Positions 45,881-58,880 are shown, numbered from the stretch's first letter. The stretch is 64,000 bases of DNA from Xiphophorus maculatus (GCF_002775205.1 NC_036454.1:15830882-15894881); one strand, 5' to 3'. The notes: generated by a model from the letters alone, not told the origin. Numbers and translations: made by a program.

Positions 45881-48800
45881 ATGGAGCGGTAAGTGTAAAT
45901 TCTTACTTTTCTGAAGTAAATCTAGCAGGAGAACTAAATTCAGGGAAAATGTATAATAAGTTCTTCCTGCTTGGACGAGTCGCTTTTGTTAACCGACAAC
46001 CGTTAAATTTAAAGTCAGCTGCCGCGATGTTTGCCGACCGACTAATGAGGTTTATATCTATTTTCAAGTTTTGTTTCACTAAGTCGTATTGTGTATGTTG
46101 AGTTTATGTTCCGTAAATTTGCGTTAGATTCATTTTTAAAAATGGGATTACGTCTGATTAGCCCGACAAGCTGTTTTATATTCAGATTGTGACAGCTAAG
46201 CTAGCAAAACTAGATCATCAGCTGTAATCGGTAGCTACAAATGTTGCCTTTTATGTAGCAGCTGTTTATTAGATACGAACGTATGCTTTATTTCTGAATG
46301 TATCAAGTGGAAGGAAAAGCCGAGCAAGCAGCCGACCATCAGACATGCCGATGAGAGTTCAAGACAGCAACAGGATGAGTATGGTGTACACAACACCTCA
46401 AAGGTTTGTTTGAAATTAACTTTTATCGCTCACATATTTGGATATTATTATGCGGTGCATCGTTTCTTGGATTCAGAAATGTAATTACTTTTTATTTATG
46501 GTTGTTGTTTTTATTGTAACAATAGAATAGAATTACTTTGTTCATCCCAGCAGGGAAATTATTTCGCAGTTACAGCAGAGAGACAAGACACACAACAACC
46601 ACCACTGAGTAGCAGTTGTAGACAAAATAAAAATAAAATATAACATGTTGTTAGAGCAGTCCTTGCAAAGATTCAAAAAAATGCAGATACAGTATGTATA
46701 TGTAAATATATGTACAGCAAGTGTGCCACAGTGCAGTTGTGCAAAATTGGACTGATTAGTGCAGAACAATGATTTAGCTTTTATTGTACAGTGAGATGGC
46801 ATGTGGCAGGAAGGATTTCCTGTATCTGTCCCTACGACAGCGGAGCTGGAGCAGCCTATGTGAGACGGTGCTCCGCTGTCTGTCCACTATGTGGTGGATA
46901 GGGTGCTGTTTATTGTCCATAATAGACAGAACCTTCTTCAGTGTCCTCCTCTCCACCACAGTTTCCAGGGACTCCAGCCTTAGTCCCAGTACAGAGCCAG
47001 CTTTCCTGATGATTTTGTCTAGTCTATTAGAGTCGCTGGCTCTGATGCTGCTTCCCCAACACACAGCAGCAAAGAAGATGGCCCCGGCAACAACACTGTG
47101 ATAAAAGGTCTCCAACATCTTGCTGCACACATTGAAGGATCTCAGCTTCCTTAAAAAATAGAGTCTGCTCATCCCCTTCTTGCACACAGCGTCAGTGTTA
47201 GATGCCCAGTCTAACAAACCACACCCACTAGAATAAAGCGCTATTCAAATGCCATTTACCCACAACACATTCTGCTACAAAAATATTTTACAAAGGAGGG
47301 CATTGATTTCTTATTGTAGGCGTTATTGTTATAACATATTGAGATAATGCTGTAAAACTAAATAAGCAACTGCAAAATAAGAAAAAAAAACAAATGTATT
47401 CCAACATTTTAAATGTAGAATGATGTTCCTCAATTTACCGTGTGTATTTGAATCTCATCTTAGTAAACTGCCTTCCTTTGGGAAGCTCAGCATGTCCAGA
47501 CCACCATCTGGAACCTCTGAAAGAAGAACCAGCTTTTTTGGTCCCCGGTAAGGGAATAATATTTCCAAAACCTTGAAAACGACCAAACACGTCCAATCAC
47601 AACGCTAAACACAGTATGTGGTTTTCTTGGTGTAATAAAAAATATCGCAGTTTCACAGACTTTTTGCAAAGATTTACAGCAAAATGTAGAACAGATATGC
47701 CAATATTTATTCCTAGTCCTTCTAAACTACAGACTATAACAAAAAAAAACCCACTGTTCTTATTAATACACTTGGACAAAAACATGGAATAAACACTGAC
47801 TAAATTATTAATAGTTTTTAAAGTCCTTTTTTCAGTCAACCTTCTATATAAACATACATACACATATATTTTTGCTCTGTACAGAGCAGCACAACTTTAA
47901 CAACCTGATGTTGTCAGGTTAAATAACACTTGTGTTATGCATTTTGGTCATTTTTAATTTTCATAGAATTACACAAGTTAGATTAAGTAAAGTAAGCATG
48001 ATTTATTCATTAATGCCAAGGAGATGTGTCTTTATTTTATAATTACTGTTTAATGTAAAAAGATGGACACATCTTAAGATTAGTCCAATTTACTGTAAAT
48101 ACTTTAACTTAGTGTTTTATTTTATCACTAATCTTTTTATCACAATGGAAAAGTTTTTTTTTTTTTTTATTGTGTATTGATCATTTACTCCAGAACTAGT
48201 GGTGCCAGCATGCCGCGTAACAGCACCTTGTCTGGGTTTGGAGGAACTGAGAAGATTAAAGACTCCAGACCGCTCCATGATAAATCCTTTGTTCAGCAAT
48301 GCATCAGGCAGCTACATGAGGTAAGGCCCATATATTTTTCTATGAAAGGTCATCTATAATGATGTGAACAAGTAGTTTGCATAATTTCTGTTTTAGACAT
48401 TATGTTTTCAAGCTTAATTCTCCACCGCCCTTGGGTGCTTCTCCAAGCACCCAAGCCATGACTTGGCTTGGGTACTCGCTTTTAAACAGGATGTTTTGCA
48501 TCTTTTCTGTGCAAAGATATTGATTAAGTATTATGTATGCTTGCTGCATGTGTGAAGAAAAATGCCACTTCTTCTGGATTTTCCCTAATAATATATATAT
48601 TTTTTTAATTTATTATTTATTTTAGTTCTTGACAGAACAGGGTTACCCAGGAACGTTGTCAGCCAAAACACTGCAGTCACCCTCCACAAAGGAGTTTGTA
48701 AAGATGTTTGAGTTCATCTACTGCCAACTTGATCCAACGTTCGAAATGCCAAACTCTAAAGTTGAAGAGGAGGTTCCAGCTCTGCTCAAAGCCTTAAGGT

Positions 48801-51800
48801 AAAAGTTCAATCTACATACTTTTTATATTATGTGGACTGTACACAATATTTCGTATACATTATGATTTGAGAAAATATCTGTTGTTGTTTTTTTTTTTTG
48901 CTTTTAAAGGAACAACTTAGAATAACTTAGAACAAATTTAATGCCAGATAACTAGAAAATGTATTAAAAAATAATTAACCATGCGTCAAGTTTGTATTTT
49001 TTAATTATTTTTTTTAATGCAAATATTCTTCTTTAGTTGATGGAAAATTGCTGATTCTCTCCTCCTGTTCTTCTTGATTCTACAAAGATATCCGTTCGTT
49101 CTCTCCAAGTGCTCCATGTATTCGGTTGGAGCTCCACACACTTGGCCCCAGGCTCTGGGTGCTCTCATGTGGCTCATAGATAACGTCAAGGTGAGAAGAC
49201 TGCAGAAACACCGGACTGTTTAAGGAGAACTCTGCACCACCTTAATAGAAACTCTTCTATTACACCACCATATGTAATAAAAAAGTACAAGTGTTCAAGG
49301 TTTCTAACCCCTTGTGTTTCAGATCAACTGGAATTTGAGTAAGCAGGAGCTTCTGTTGAGTGACTTCTGTGAGGACACAGCCAATATTGAGGAAGGAGCT
49401 GAGTATAACAAGGTAATCCAGCTGCCTTAACTTAAACAAAACAAGCTTTGTCCATCCATCCATTTTCTGTATACCCTTGTCCCTAGTGGGGTCAGGAGGG
49501 GTGCTGGTGCCTATCTCTAGCTAACGTTCTGGGCGAGAGGCGGGGTTCACCCTGGACAGGTCGCCAGTCTGTCGCAGCAAAATGAGCTTTAGTGATAAGC
49601 AATTTAAACTAATTTGTTTAAAGGACGTACAAAACCGGGTACAAAAAAATATGTTAGATTCAGTTTCTTTGCCAGAACCAATTCAATCATCTTTATTGTG
49701 TCAAAGTCAATAACTTAATGCACAAATACATTTTGATATTGCAGCTTTTCCTTGACTACATGGCTGAAACCTACTCCAAGTTCATGCACGGTGAAGATGT
49801 TTTTGAGGATGAGGATGAGGCGTTCCTCACCAAACTGAGTAAGCACAGCAGTTCCCAGAGCTTCAAATTAGAGTGCAATTCAAAAACACTTTTTTGGTGT
49901 GAAAACAAAAAAATGAGGACGTGCGTCTTCCCCCACAGAGCGACTTTACAACGTTGACGAGGCCCTGCTGGAATCGATGGAGGAGAAACACCGCTTCCTC
50001 AGTAAGGAACTGGAGCGTCTAGAGAAAGAGAGTCAGACGGTAAGAAAAAAATTGTTGCTCAAAATAAAGTATAATAATGTAACATTATACTCGATAGAAA
50101 GCTGCTTGACTTTTATTTATGTGAAGAAATGTACTGTTTTTGCGATTAAGAAAAAAAAAAAAGATTCTGCCTTCACTTTTCATTGTTGTTTGCTGGACTT
50201 TGTGTGTTTTGTCAGTTCAGGTCATTTTTGGTCCATCTTCCCTCCACAGGACCGTCTGATGACAAAGAGGATGGAGAAGGTGAAGCTGCAGGAGGACCTT
50301 AAGAAGCTGCAGAGTTATCGAAGCAAACTGGAGTCCTTTACAGTCAGCCTGGAGAACAAATTTTCAGAACAGACAGACGAGCTGGAGAACACCGGTAGAT
50401 ATGAGCAGAAAACTGTTTTTCTCCTGGAAATGTCGGCACTAGAGCACTACAGTGCTATGGGAGCATTGTTTCTGGATTTAATTTAATATAGTGTAATATA
50501 ATGTCAGTCACTATTCAATTCAATTCTTTATTGATTAAAAAAAATCTAATCAAGTCAGATAATCAAGTTAGTTAGTGCCTGGATATATAGATGGATTATA
50601 CAACACTTAAAAAAAAATCAGAGACATTTTAGGAATCTTTGTTGTGCCAGTTGTACTTGAATGCATCATAAAAGTGCAACTGCTAAGAAATCCCCTTTTT
50701 TCAGAGAGAGGTCCTGCCTACATTTACCAGTGTGGTCACATATTTCTGCAGCATGTTTACATTTGATTTAACTCTGATTCAGGTAATTAATTTAGTAGAA
50801 ACCTCCATCAGAACTGTAGTCACAGACTTCGGGTTTGAGAAAACCCAGCATACGCATGAAAAGGAGTAGTAGCTCCTTGACTGACTTGATTTAGGAGGGA
50901 AATATAGCTAAATATGGAGGCTCCTGAGCCAGGAGTAAAATCTCTAAGATGAAAAACAAACTTCTTGTGACATGAATTGCTCTTTCAGTTGCATTATCTA
51001 AAAGAAAGCCAGAGACAAATTCTAAAAAAAGACCAATAAAAATGGAGAGAAAACGTTTCCAGTCGCATGAAGGGACTCTCTCTGCCTTTGTGTTTATTGT
51101 TCTGTTTTGTAATGTTTCAGTCAGCCTTTTGGAGACTCTGAAGCATGAGAGGGACGAGCTTCAGCACCTCTTGCAGAACCAAAAGTTTACTCCAGCTGAT
51201 GTGGAGAGAATCAACAGGGAGAAGAGAGAACTTCAGCAGACCATCGCCAGTCTCAGCAAGTCTCTTGAGGACGCCGAACAACACAGGTGGAACGAGGAAA
51301 TCACGCTGGCGAAAGTGATGGAGACGGTATGTGTATCTAACATTTACTTGTCGGGTTGGATTGAATGAAAGACGCATATTCTTCTGACTTAAACTGGTGC
51401 CTTTCTCTGCATGTTATTTCCTTTCATCCCAGCTGGAGCTGAAGGTGGCAGAGTACCACAAGCTGGCCCGGAAGCTGAAACTGATCCCAATGTCTGCAGA
51501 AAACGCCTGCGGTCATGATTTTGAGATCAGGTCATTTGACTGTGGAACTGGCAGTGGAGTTCAGCAAAAAACACAGATCAAGGTGCCTTCAGCTAATAAC
51601 ACTACAGTTTCAGTTGCTCTCTCTGTATAACTGAAGTTAATGATAAGTTTGATCAAAACGTCTTTTAAGTTGGAGTTAAATATGGATTCTAAAACAGCAA
51701 CTTTATTGTGGGTTTTTTTTTGTGCTGTGTTGTAGATGCTTCTGAGGAAGCTGATCAGTGACGTGGAGGAAGAAAACAGCCGATTGTCAAACCTGAAACT

Positions 51801-53793
51801 CAGCCTGGAAGAGTCTTGTGAACAAGTAGCAATAGTTTTTTTATTATTATTATTATTTGGTGCTGAAATGTTGCATGCACATCTTTTCGGGATTTTTACT
51901 AGTAGTATTTTTGTCTTTTAGGTCAATTCTAACATTGTGGATAAATCCAACGATCTAAAGCAAATCAGAGAACAGATCCGTAAGGTGGATGAACAGCTGG
52001 GCACTGATATGCAGGTATGCTTATTGTTCAATAAAAAAGAAACATTTGTCCTATATATGCAGTGCCTGATGATAATGTATGCTTCTGTAGAAGTTGGCCC
52101 AAGAGGAGCAGGACTGGGCAGCAGAGATGGAGTCTGCAGAGATCCACCTAAAGCTTCTCGAGAAGAAAGTTAATGATGGTTACGATGAGGCCGTGCAAGA
52201 GCTGAAGGGAGCGCAACAACAGTAAGCAACATCTGTTAATGTGTCTGCAACATACACAGTGCTCACCATATTCACCGTTACTCCTGGTAAAGATATGTAA
52301 AAAAACCCCCTTAAAATTAATGGATCTTTTATTTCAGTAGCATAATCTAATATCTGGAAGCTTTTCAATAATAATCAATTCATTCCCGTTTCGCTCATTA
52401 AGAAGAAAAAGTCAACTGAGGCCTATTTCTTCTAGCTACCGTTTGTCCTCTATGTTGGATGAAGACCCGTATTTATGTTGAACTAGACAGTGAGCTTACT
52501 GTTGGAGAACTGCAGCGGTTCCTATTTTTAATTCTTGCCCACTTCAGATGTATTTGCGTAACTTTACGTTATTGTAACAGAATTTAACATTTTTAAAGGA
52601 ATGGAGACCAATGAGAGCTCCGGAAAGTTGGCTCTTGAAAAATTTTGAACTTTTACACAAAATATACACAGGAAAGTCAGACTTTACGACTTCCCTGGTG
52701 TTTTGTTGTCATGCATATTTCTGTTTTTTTGTTTTCATAAACTGATAAATTCGCTTGATTACCCAACACATTAGGTGAAGTCATGTGCTGTATGTGACAC
52801 CATTGGACTGCTAGAATTTCCAAATTCAAGTGTTACTTTTCCTGTTTTTAATGTCCGTTTAAAAGTCTGACTGAAGCAACAAATCAATTCAGATATGTTG
52901 TTGTAGTTTTCTCTCTAAGTTTTTCTGTCTTCTCTTCTTAGATACCACCTGGTGCTACAGGAGACGAATGAAGAGAGGAGAACTGTAGCCAATAACCTGG
53001 TTTCTGTGTTTGCAACAGCTGCAACCCACCTGGCCATAACTGAGGTAACATTCCTACTATTGTTTCCTCAGAAATCAGTCTGTCTCCACATGGAAAAGAT
53101 CTATTGTCTACATACTTTACTACAACAGTTGAACCTGCAGATAAGAGTTTCTACATGTAAGTGTTGTTTGCAAGCAATCCAGAGTGGAAGCTCCACCTCT
53201 GCAGGCATCTCATGCAGAGTGTTGTGCAGGTAAACTGAATGCTACATTCTGCTGCAGATTTCTTCTTCGTCACTCAAACTCGCAGACAGGATCAATGTCA
53301 TTTTCAGAATCAACAAAGAGATTTGCCTAATGTTTGAATGAAATGCAAACTATGAAAATACTCATCTCTTACCCATGTTAAACAAGTGGTTCTCCTTTAG
53401 AAACTGTTTTAATTTCTTCATTATTACCATGCAGTACTTCTATAAATGTGATATTAAATTGTTAATGACTACCATAAAGAAAATAAGTGATTTTGAGGAG
53501 AGGAATATGTGTTGGCATTTGATGGGTGGGAGGTTAGATTAAATTTATTTAATTTAAATTTTTGGGTACATTATTTTTATTTCTTACAATAGGGTTCTTT
53601 CCCAAGACGCTGCATTTAGTTTTCTGTTCTCACAAAGTGTTTCCTATGCTTTGATCTCCTACAGAAGTGTATGGAGGATCTTCACAGCAGAGTCCAGCGC
53701 CTCTGCTCCAAGGCCATGGAAGAAGACGAGGCGGCGGTTCAGAAGCTGCGGGAGCTTTTAAAGAGCTTCCTGTCTGAAGCAAACTGTTTATAA
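45881..53793 (+). CDS. ndc80: Kinetochore protein NDC80 (Hec1), 17 coding exons
   Basis: Microtubule-binding subunit of the NDC80 complex (with NUF2, SPC24, SPC25) at the outer kinetochore; needed for end-on attachment and checkpoint signalling. Exons: 45881-45888, 46332-46403, 47464-47547, 48194-48320, 48626-48798, 49088-49190, 49323-49412, 49745-49838, 49939-50039, 50250-50394, 51121-51326, 51433-51582, 51736-51825, 51922-52014, 52091-52221, 52942-53044, 53665-53793. They join to 632 aa (human 642) with all phases matching. Residues 1 to about 75 are the basic tail with Aurora-type RRTS and RNS sites; about 78-215 is the calponin-homology domain ([20 protein letters not shown]); the rest is coiled coil with [12 protein letters not shown]. 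Exon 1 gives only eight coding bases; exon 2's acceptor (CAG at 46329-46331) has a weak pyrimidine tract and is the least certain junction. Confidence 0.95.
46404..47463 (+). other. ndc80 intron 2, containing an L2-like element
   Basis: Most of this intron is the reverse-oriented LINE fragment. The part after 47230 is AT-rich with no gene, apart from a short AAAGCGCTATTCAAATG stretch near 47236 that resembles another dispersed teleost repeat. Confidence 0.6.
46524..47225 (-). mobile_element. 5'-truncated non-LTR retrotransposon (L2-like) 3' end
   Basis: On the minus strand, 46774-47217 is an open 147-codon frame with the typical end of a LINE reverse-transcriptase protein: [25 protein letters not shown], a [21 protein letters not shown] stretch, [12 protein letters not shown], and [10 protein letters not shown]. 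It is followed by a 3' region ending in the ATAGAATAGAATTACTTTG-type tail at 46524-46545, common in teleost L2-like elements. The reverse-transcriptase catalytic core is missing, so it cannot move by itself. The frame has no stop before its natural end, suggesting a fairly young copy. Confidence 0.8.
47548..48193 (+). other. ndc80 intron 3
   Basis: AT-rich; minus-strand open frames here are not protein-like. No gene or clear repeat. Confidence 0.6.
48430..48472 (+). repeat. Competing hairpins in ndc80 intron 4
   Basis: An 11-bp perfect stem 48430-48440 with 48445-48455 (4-base loop). The right arm can instead pair as an 8-bp stem 48450-48457 with 48465-48472. The two folds exclude each other. 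Confidence 0.75.
49451..49578 (-). mobile_element. SINE fragment, reverse orientation, in ndc80 intron 7
   Basis: Reads TCCATCCATCCATTTTCTGT on the + strand, then GGGGTCAGGAGGG, GGCGAGAGGCGGGGTTCACC and CCTGGACAGG. This is the 3' body and ATGG tail of the same SINE type as 17378-17651, but with the part that copy has lost and without the tRNA-like head. Flanks AAGCTTT / GAGCTTT suggest only a weak target duplication. Confidence 0.75.
50395..51120 (+). other. ndc80 intron 10
   Basis: No gene. A TTCAATTCAATTCTTTATT stretch at about 50513-50535 resembles the tail of a dispersed fish retroelement, but it is too short to assign. Confidence 0.45.
52222..53664 (+). other. ndc80 introns 15 and 16
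   Basis: Two introns around exon 52942-53044, AT-rich, with no recognised gene or repeat. Confidence 0.6.
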
Positions 53794-54020
53794 AGACAGA
53801 TAGGATTTACCTGCTTCTGTTTGTAAAAAGAAAAGACTAAAAAAAAACACTGATTCCCGCTCAACAAATGTTTCAGTTTGTCACAATGTTCACTTTTTGT
53901 TTTCTTTACATGTTCTGTATAACTTTGTTGTTGATGTTTCAGGTTTTTGTATGTCAGTTTATAAGTTTGAGTATTTGTATACTATAATAAAAATGATTCA
54001 AAATAAAAATATTGAAGTGC
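53794..54020 (+). other. ndc80: ndc80 3' UTR with poly(A) signals
   Basis: Short 3' UTR. AATAAA hexamers at 53986-53991 and 54002-54007 are in the right place after the TAA stop, followed by GT/T-rich sequence (CTTATTCTGTCTCC) that could be the downstream element. Confidence 0.7.
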
Positions 54021-54089
54021 TTATTCTGTCTCCTTTTCTCAGCTTTCTTTGATTTTTGTTGGTTCATAGATGCATTTTAATGCATTAAA

Positions 54090-54103
54090 CCACTAGATGG
54101 CAG
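54090..54103 (+). promoter_or_regulatory. CTCF-like motif downstream of ndc80
   Basis: CCACTAGATGGCAG fits the 14-base core CCASYAGRKGGCRS at every position. It lies about 80 bases past the ndc80 poly(A) signals. Confidence 0.55.
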
Positions 54104-57100
54104 CACAGATTTACAGACCGCAAAAACCTCCACGGCATTCTATGGATGGACAGATATACACTCTGGAACATTGACAGCATTAATTAGTGACAGGAAAAAA
54201 CAAACATGGCACAGCAGTGACTTAGCTGCATGTTTCTTCCAACCTAATAAAAATATAAGGCACAAAGAGGTTAAGGAGTCTCCAAAGAGTCCAAAAGCAG
54301 CATTAGTTGTGCTGCAGGAGTTTCAGGTTGCAAATTGTTTATCTGATAAGTCTTGTGTTTTGTCCATATCCATGATTAAAGGAGTATGGCTATAAAACAA
54401 GTCTGAAGAAAACCTGACTGTTTGACTAAAATCTTCTCAAAGGATGTAGAGTAATATATTATTGCCTGATGAAGCCAAACTTTAGACTTTTACACCTCAT
54501 TTCAAAACACTAATGTTGTTTTGAAGAAGAGAAAAAAACAGGACAGCACAAAGTGAAATAAGGTTTGTTGGCAGTAGATCTTAAAACATGATAAATCTGT
54601 TAATGTATGATGCTGTCAGACTCCTACTGCAAACTGAACGTTGCAATTAAATAAAAAGATCCTTTGACATCTTTAGTTAAAGCATGTGCTCACTTCTGCA
54701 ATCTGGTTGCAGTTGTTTTTTTTAACTGCTTTAAAAATGTTTTATTTTTCATGGTCTCATTTTTTACAGTACAAAAATATTGCATTTTAACTCACTTGTA
54801 TGAATGACTGTAGATTCTGCATATCTCATTGTGTTTAAATAAGTGGTTAATTATAATAATGATTCAATTAATTTATTTGGCATTAGACTGATTAACCTGC
54901 TGGGTGGTTTCACAGATTCAAACAACCGACCAAGTAGGAAACTAATACTTGGTGCAGAACAATATACACACGTCTCAGTATTTCTAGTGACTCTTAACTC
55001 TAAACCTTTCCCATCATGCCTGTGGGGTAACATATAGGCCTTTTTTCCTCTGGGAACCTCTGAAAAGTGTCGACACTGTAAGCGTGGGAGAAATGTTTTG
55101 GCAGATGTGATGGGAAGAGATGAAGTGACTGTGAGGGGCTTCATGGAGTTGGGGGTGGGAATGAAAATGTGATGGATAACTTCCACCACTAGCAGAAAAC
55201 ACCCTGGACCATGTGCGTGTTAGCTTTGGGTAGTGGACACGAGAGGAGCATTCTTGCCCTGGGAATTAATAGATGAAAGTCGGTGCCATCGTATCACAGC
55301 TACAGGACTTCATCCAGCCGAACAGAGCAGAGTGTGTTTATCTGATAACTGAAGGGCAGGTGGCATCTATAACCAACATTTCAAATGACATCCTGTATGG
55401 ACATATTTTTTATCACAAGTCATGGAAGTGCTTTGTAATGTTCTCATAACCCAATATGTTCAATGTAACCCAACTCTTGTTAGTACTGTGTGCTCATCGT
55501 TGCTGTTGTTGTGTTTTGAAAGGAGAGAAGAGGTTGGATGGAAAGCATAGATCTGAAAACATAAACCAGAGATCAACCAAGACTCATTTCAGAAACCAAA
55601 ACCATGCATTATGGATTAATCCTATCTAGAACAATCTGTTTTCCAGTATGGAAGGAGATGACAGAGAGGGAATGGGTGCACTTTCTTCCTTTCTTTCTCA
55701 CAGCTCTCTATCAAAACACCACTGGGAAACTTTAGGCCCATTCTCTGAATGGCTCTGACATTTTGAATTCTGCTCCAGCCACTAATTGTCTCCAGATTCA
55801 GAAGACAAAACAACCTTTGCCTTAGCTGTGTGCCAAACACATAGAGAAGTGGTTCAGCCTCTGTAATGAGAGTCTGACTCAAAACTTAATCCCGTCTGTC
55901 GTCAGCATTGTAGTGTCTAACGGGAATAAACATACAAATATTAAACCAATTTGGCGCCTTATTTGTGTGCCAAATATGTTGTGCGTACAGCATCAGTTAA
56001 ATGTTTGAGACAGTTTATGTTGCGGGATTCAAAGACATTTTCTATTGTCTTGTAAACGGTAGAAAAAGTATTTGAAATGATTTATTTTGTTTTCATTTCT
56101 GTATGTCACTAAAAACTGACTTTTTAAGACAGGTGTGTTTAAATGTATGGCTGATATTGTGTGTTTCTTAGTGGAAATTGTGTCCATTCCATTCATTCAG
56201 CTTAGTTCATCTCAGATTAAAAAAAGTTTTATTAATCAATTAGGAAAATAATATGCTATGTTTTTGCTCTTGTGAGTGTGCAGAACTGTCTATAGTATTG
56301 TTTACATGCTGTGTAAGAAATAAAAACACGTAGTTTCTTGTACAACAACAAGGACAGATTATCCACAGCTAGTAGATGACGCATTGAGGAATAATTCTAA
56401 TTCTTTTTAAGCCTTCATTGGGCTGGAATAGCAGCAGATCATCTGTTATTGGTCTCACTGCTCCATGACAGCTCCTTGTATTTGTGAGGCCCATGTATCC
56501 CTTTGATGGCTGCATGCAATGTTTACCTTATTGCAGCTTCCAGTGTGATTTGACTGCCTGTTGACAGTTTGTTTAGAGTTGGGTCTCAGTGTGAAAGACC
56601 ATAATCAGGACATCTTTTGTTCTGTGATAGATTAAGTGAGTGACTGGTTTGAGATTTTTCCATTTCATCTTATTCATAAGAGGAAATGCTGTTTCTTTTG
56701 TTGTAAGAATTCAGAACAGCCCATAAATATTGGAAATCAAGAATATTCTTGAAGTGATACTCAGCAACGAGAAGGAAAAGCAAGACAGCTGTCTTTTGTT
56801 GTGGTTTGCCGATATCAGCAGACTCCTTTAAACATAAATGATCGTTTGATGCTTCTCCAACAATGTTAAAGATTTATTCACTTTGTTTGTCTTATGATTT
56901 TTGTCACACCCTTGTTTATGACACAGGCATGCTCTGTACCTTAAAGGTTAGTGAAGGGCAGATACATCACAGAGGAGAACGTCTTGTTTCCTGTCCAAAT
57001 GATGTTAGTTTAAAGATGTGCCACTTCACTGAGATACAGACTTTTTCTATCACATTGCATAACTTAAGTGACTCAGAGGGCAAATAAACAAGCTGTGTGC

Positions 57101-58850
57101 CGCTTATCCATGTTTAGTGAAACATGTTCGCTCTGTGTGCCCAGGTTCATTCCTTAACTTTTAAAAACAGGTACAGATTCTGGGTTGCTTTTCGTGTCAA
57201 AGTTAAATGATGTGTGTTACTGACAGGTAGAGCAAGTGGGCAGGAGATATCAGATTTCTGCCAGTTTGTCTCACTCTGTTAGACATGTATAAGGGTTATT
57301 ATGGCCCTACAAGAGGTCATGAGAAGGTCGTTTTAGAGGATGGCAGGTCATAGAGAGGTGCTGAAGGGGCTCTGAGTCAGAGGTTTGAACTAGTGGCTCC
57401 CTGTGATTCATTTTCTGCTCTGGTGGGATCCATTTCAGAGTTCATTCGCCTCAGAAGGGAAACAGATGTCTGTCATGAAATAACAGGCTTTTAAATGATT
57501 GAAAGGAATCTATGGAATCTAACACACAAGGCTTATATTTAACAATAAGTTTCTGACTGAAGTGTTTTGGGCTAATAATATAGCATGGTCATCAAATATA
57601 CTGTTCCCTCGTCAGACGGAGTATTAACTTTTTATGCCGGGAAGTGATAATCCAGACCTCTAATTGTGTATGTCTTCATAAATTGCAATGCATAAAATAA
57701 CATTCCAAGGAAGTCGTGCATAAAGCACAGCATGAGCTTGTGTTTTTTTAAGACCTCTCTGATATGAACTAATAAATGAATGCATAAACTTAGAGTTCAG
57801 ACCTTTAGTGCCTAGTATCCCGAACAAATTAAGTGTGTAGCTTAAAAGTTTGGATAAATATGTTAATAGTGTGGCAAAAACATGAAGTGTTTGTTGAAGA
57901 AGCGAAAGGTTCCTCACTCTAACTCTGGGGAAGACAAAAAAACCCCACAAGTATATTGTGGATTTTCACAAATAAACATGGATGCCCTTCACTGCAGTGA
58001 AGAATTTATTTCTCAGAAAAGTTGCAACACGGATGTTAAAATGTGTGGCTGCAGAGCTGCGGGGGGAGATGAGGTTGAGGATGGAAGGAAGATGAAGATG
58101 CAGGAGGGATAAAATGCAGAATGTGAAAAGGATAAATGGAGGTCGGCTGAGAAATATGACTGGTAGATCTGGTTTGCCTCCTGGGGTCTTAAGCCCACAC
58201 AACTCTGCAATGTGTTTAGAAAGAAGATTAGTGCAGTTCCACTCGGTACCTTAGCAGAAGTACTTCAGTTTACAAAAAAGTTTACACAATGGGAAGAATG
58301 AAGACTGGCCTGTTGAGAATGCATGCAATGTGTATTTTCTCACATTCCTAACCTTGATTATCCAAGAATGACAGCTGCTTTATGTGAGATGCAAGTGTCA
58401 AGTTCACATTATCTGTGTGACATATCTTCTTTTACAGAAGAAGCAAATAATAAATGTTGATCTAATTAAAATTGGTATTTAAAGCTGCTTGGAAAGTTAC
58501 ATGATACAAAATGTTCATTCAATGGAGGAAGATGCTATAAATCCAAGACATGGTGGAGCTGGATAATGAAACAATGAAGCAGATTTCTAACAGTTTTGGC
58601 CTAAACATACACTTTAACATGGATTTTGTTTGCCTAAAGGTGCTGAAGGACAATATTTAACAACCCAAAGCTGCATATTGCTCTGTTGTTACAACTCAAG
58701 AAAGTTATGCAATCCTGAGAAATTTTATTAGAATCAATATAATTTTATAAGATCTGTGGTACAGAAAGGGCTTCTGATTTTGTCTCAGTGTTCCATTAAT
58801 GTTTATTTAGAACTACTATGAGCTTTGAGAGGAACATGGAATGTCAAAGG
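54104..58850. other. Intergenic region, no gene recognised
   Basis: Open frames are short and not protein-like on either strand. Some moderately GC-rich stretches (about 55030-55350 and 57290-57480) could be conserved non-coding elements, but nothing in the sequence alone proves it. Confidence 0.5.
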
Positions 58851-58880
58851 TAAAAATTTTATCAAATCTGGAAAGACTGG

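Noticed and set aside
46784..47101. 105-codon + strand frame in ndc80 intron 2
   Set aside because: Antisense shadow of the LINE reverse-transcriptase end.
54851..55189. 112-codon minus-strand frame
   Set aside because: No domain pattern, no splice or poly(A) signals in the right order.
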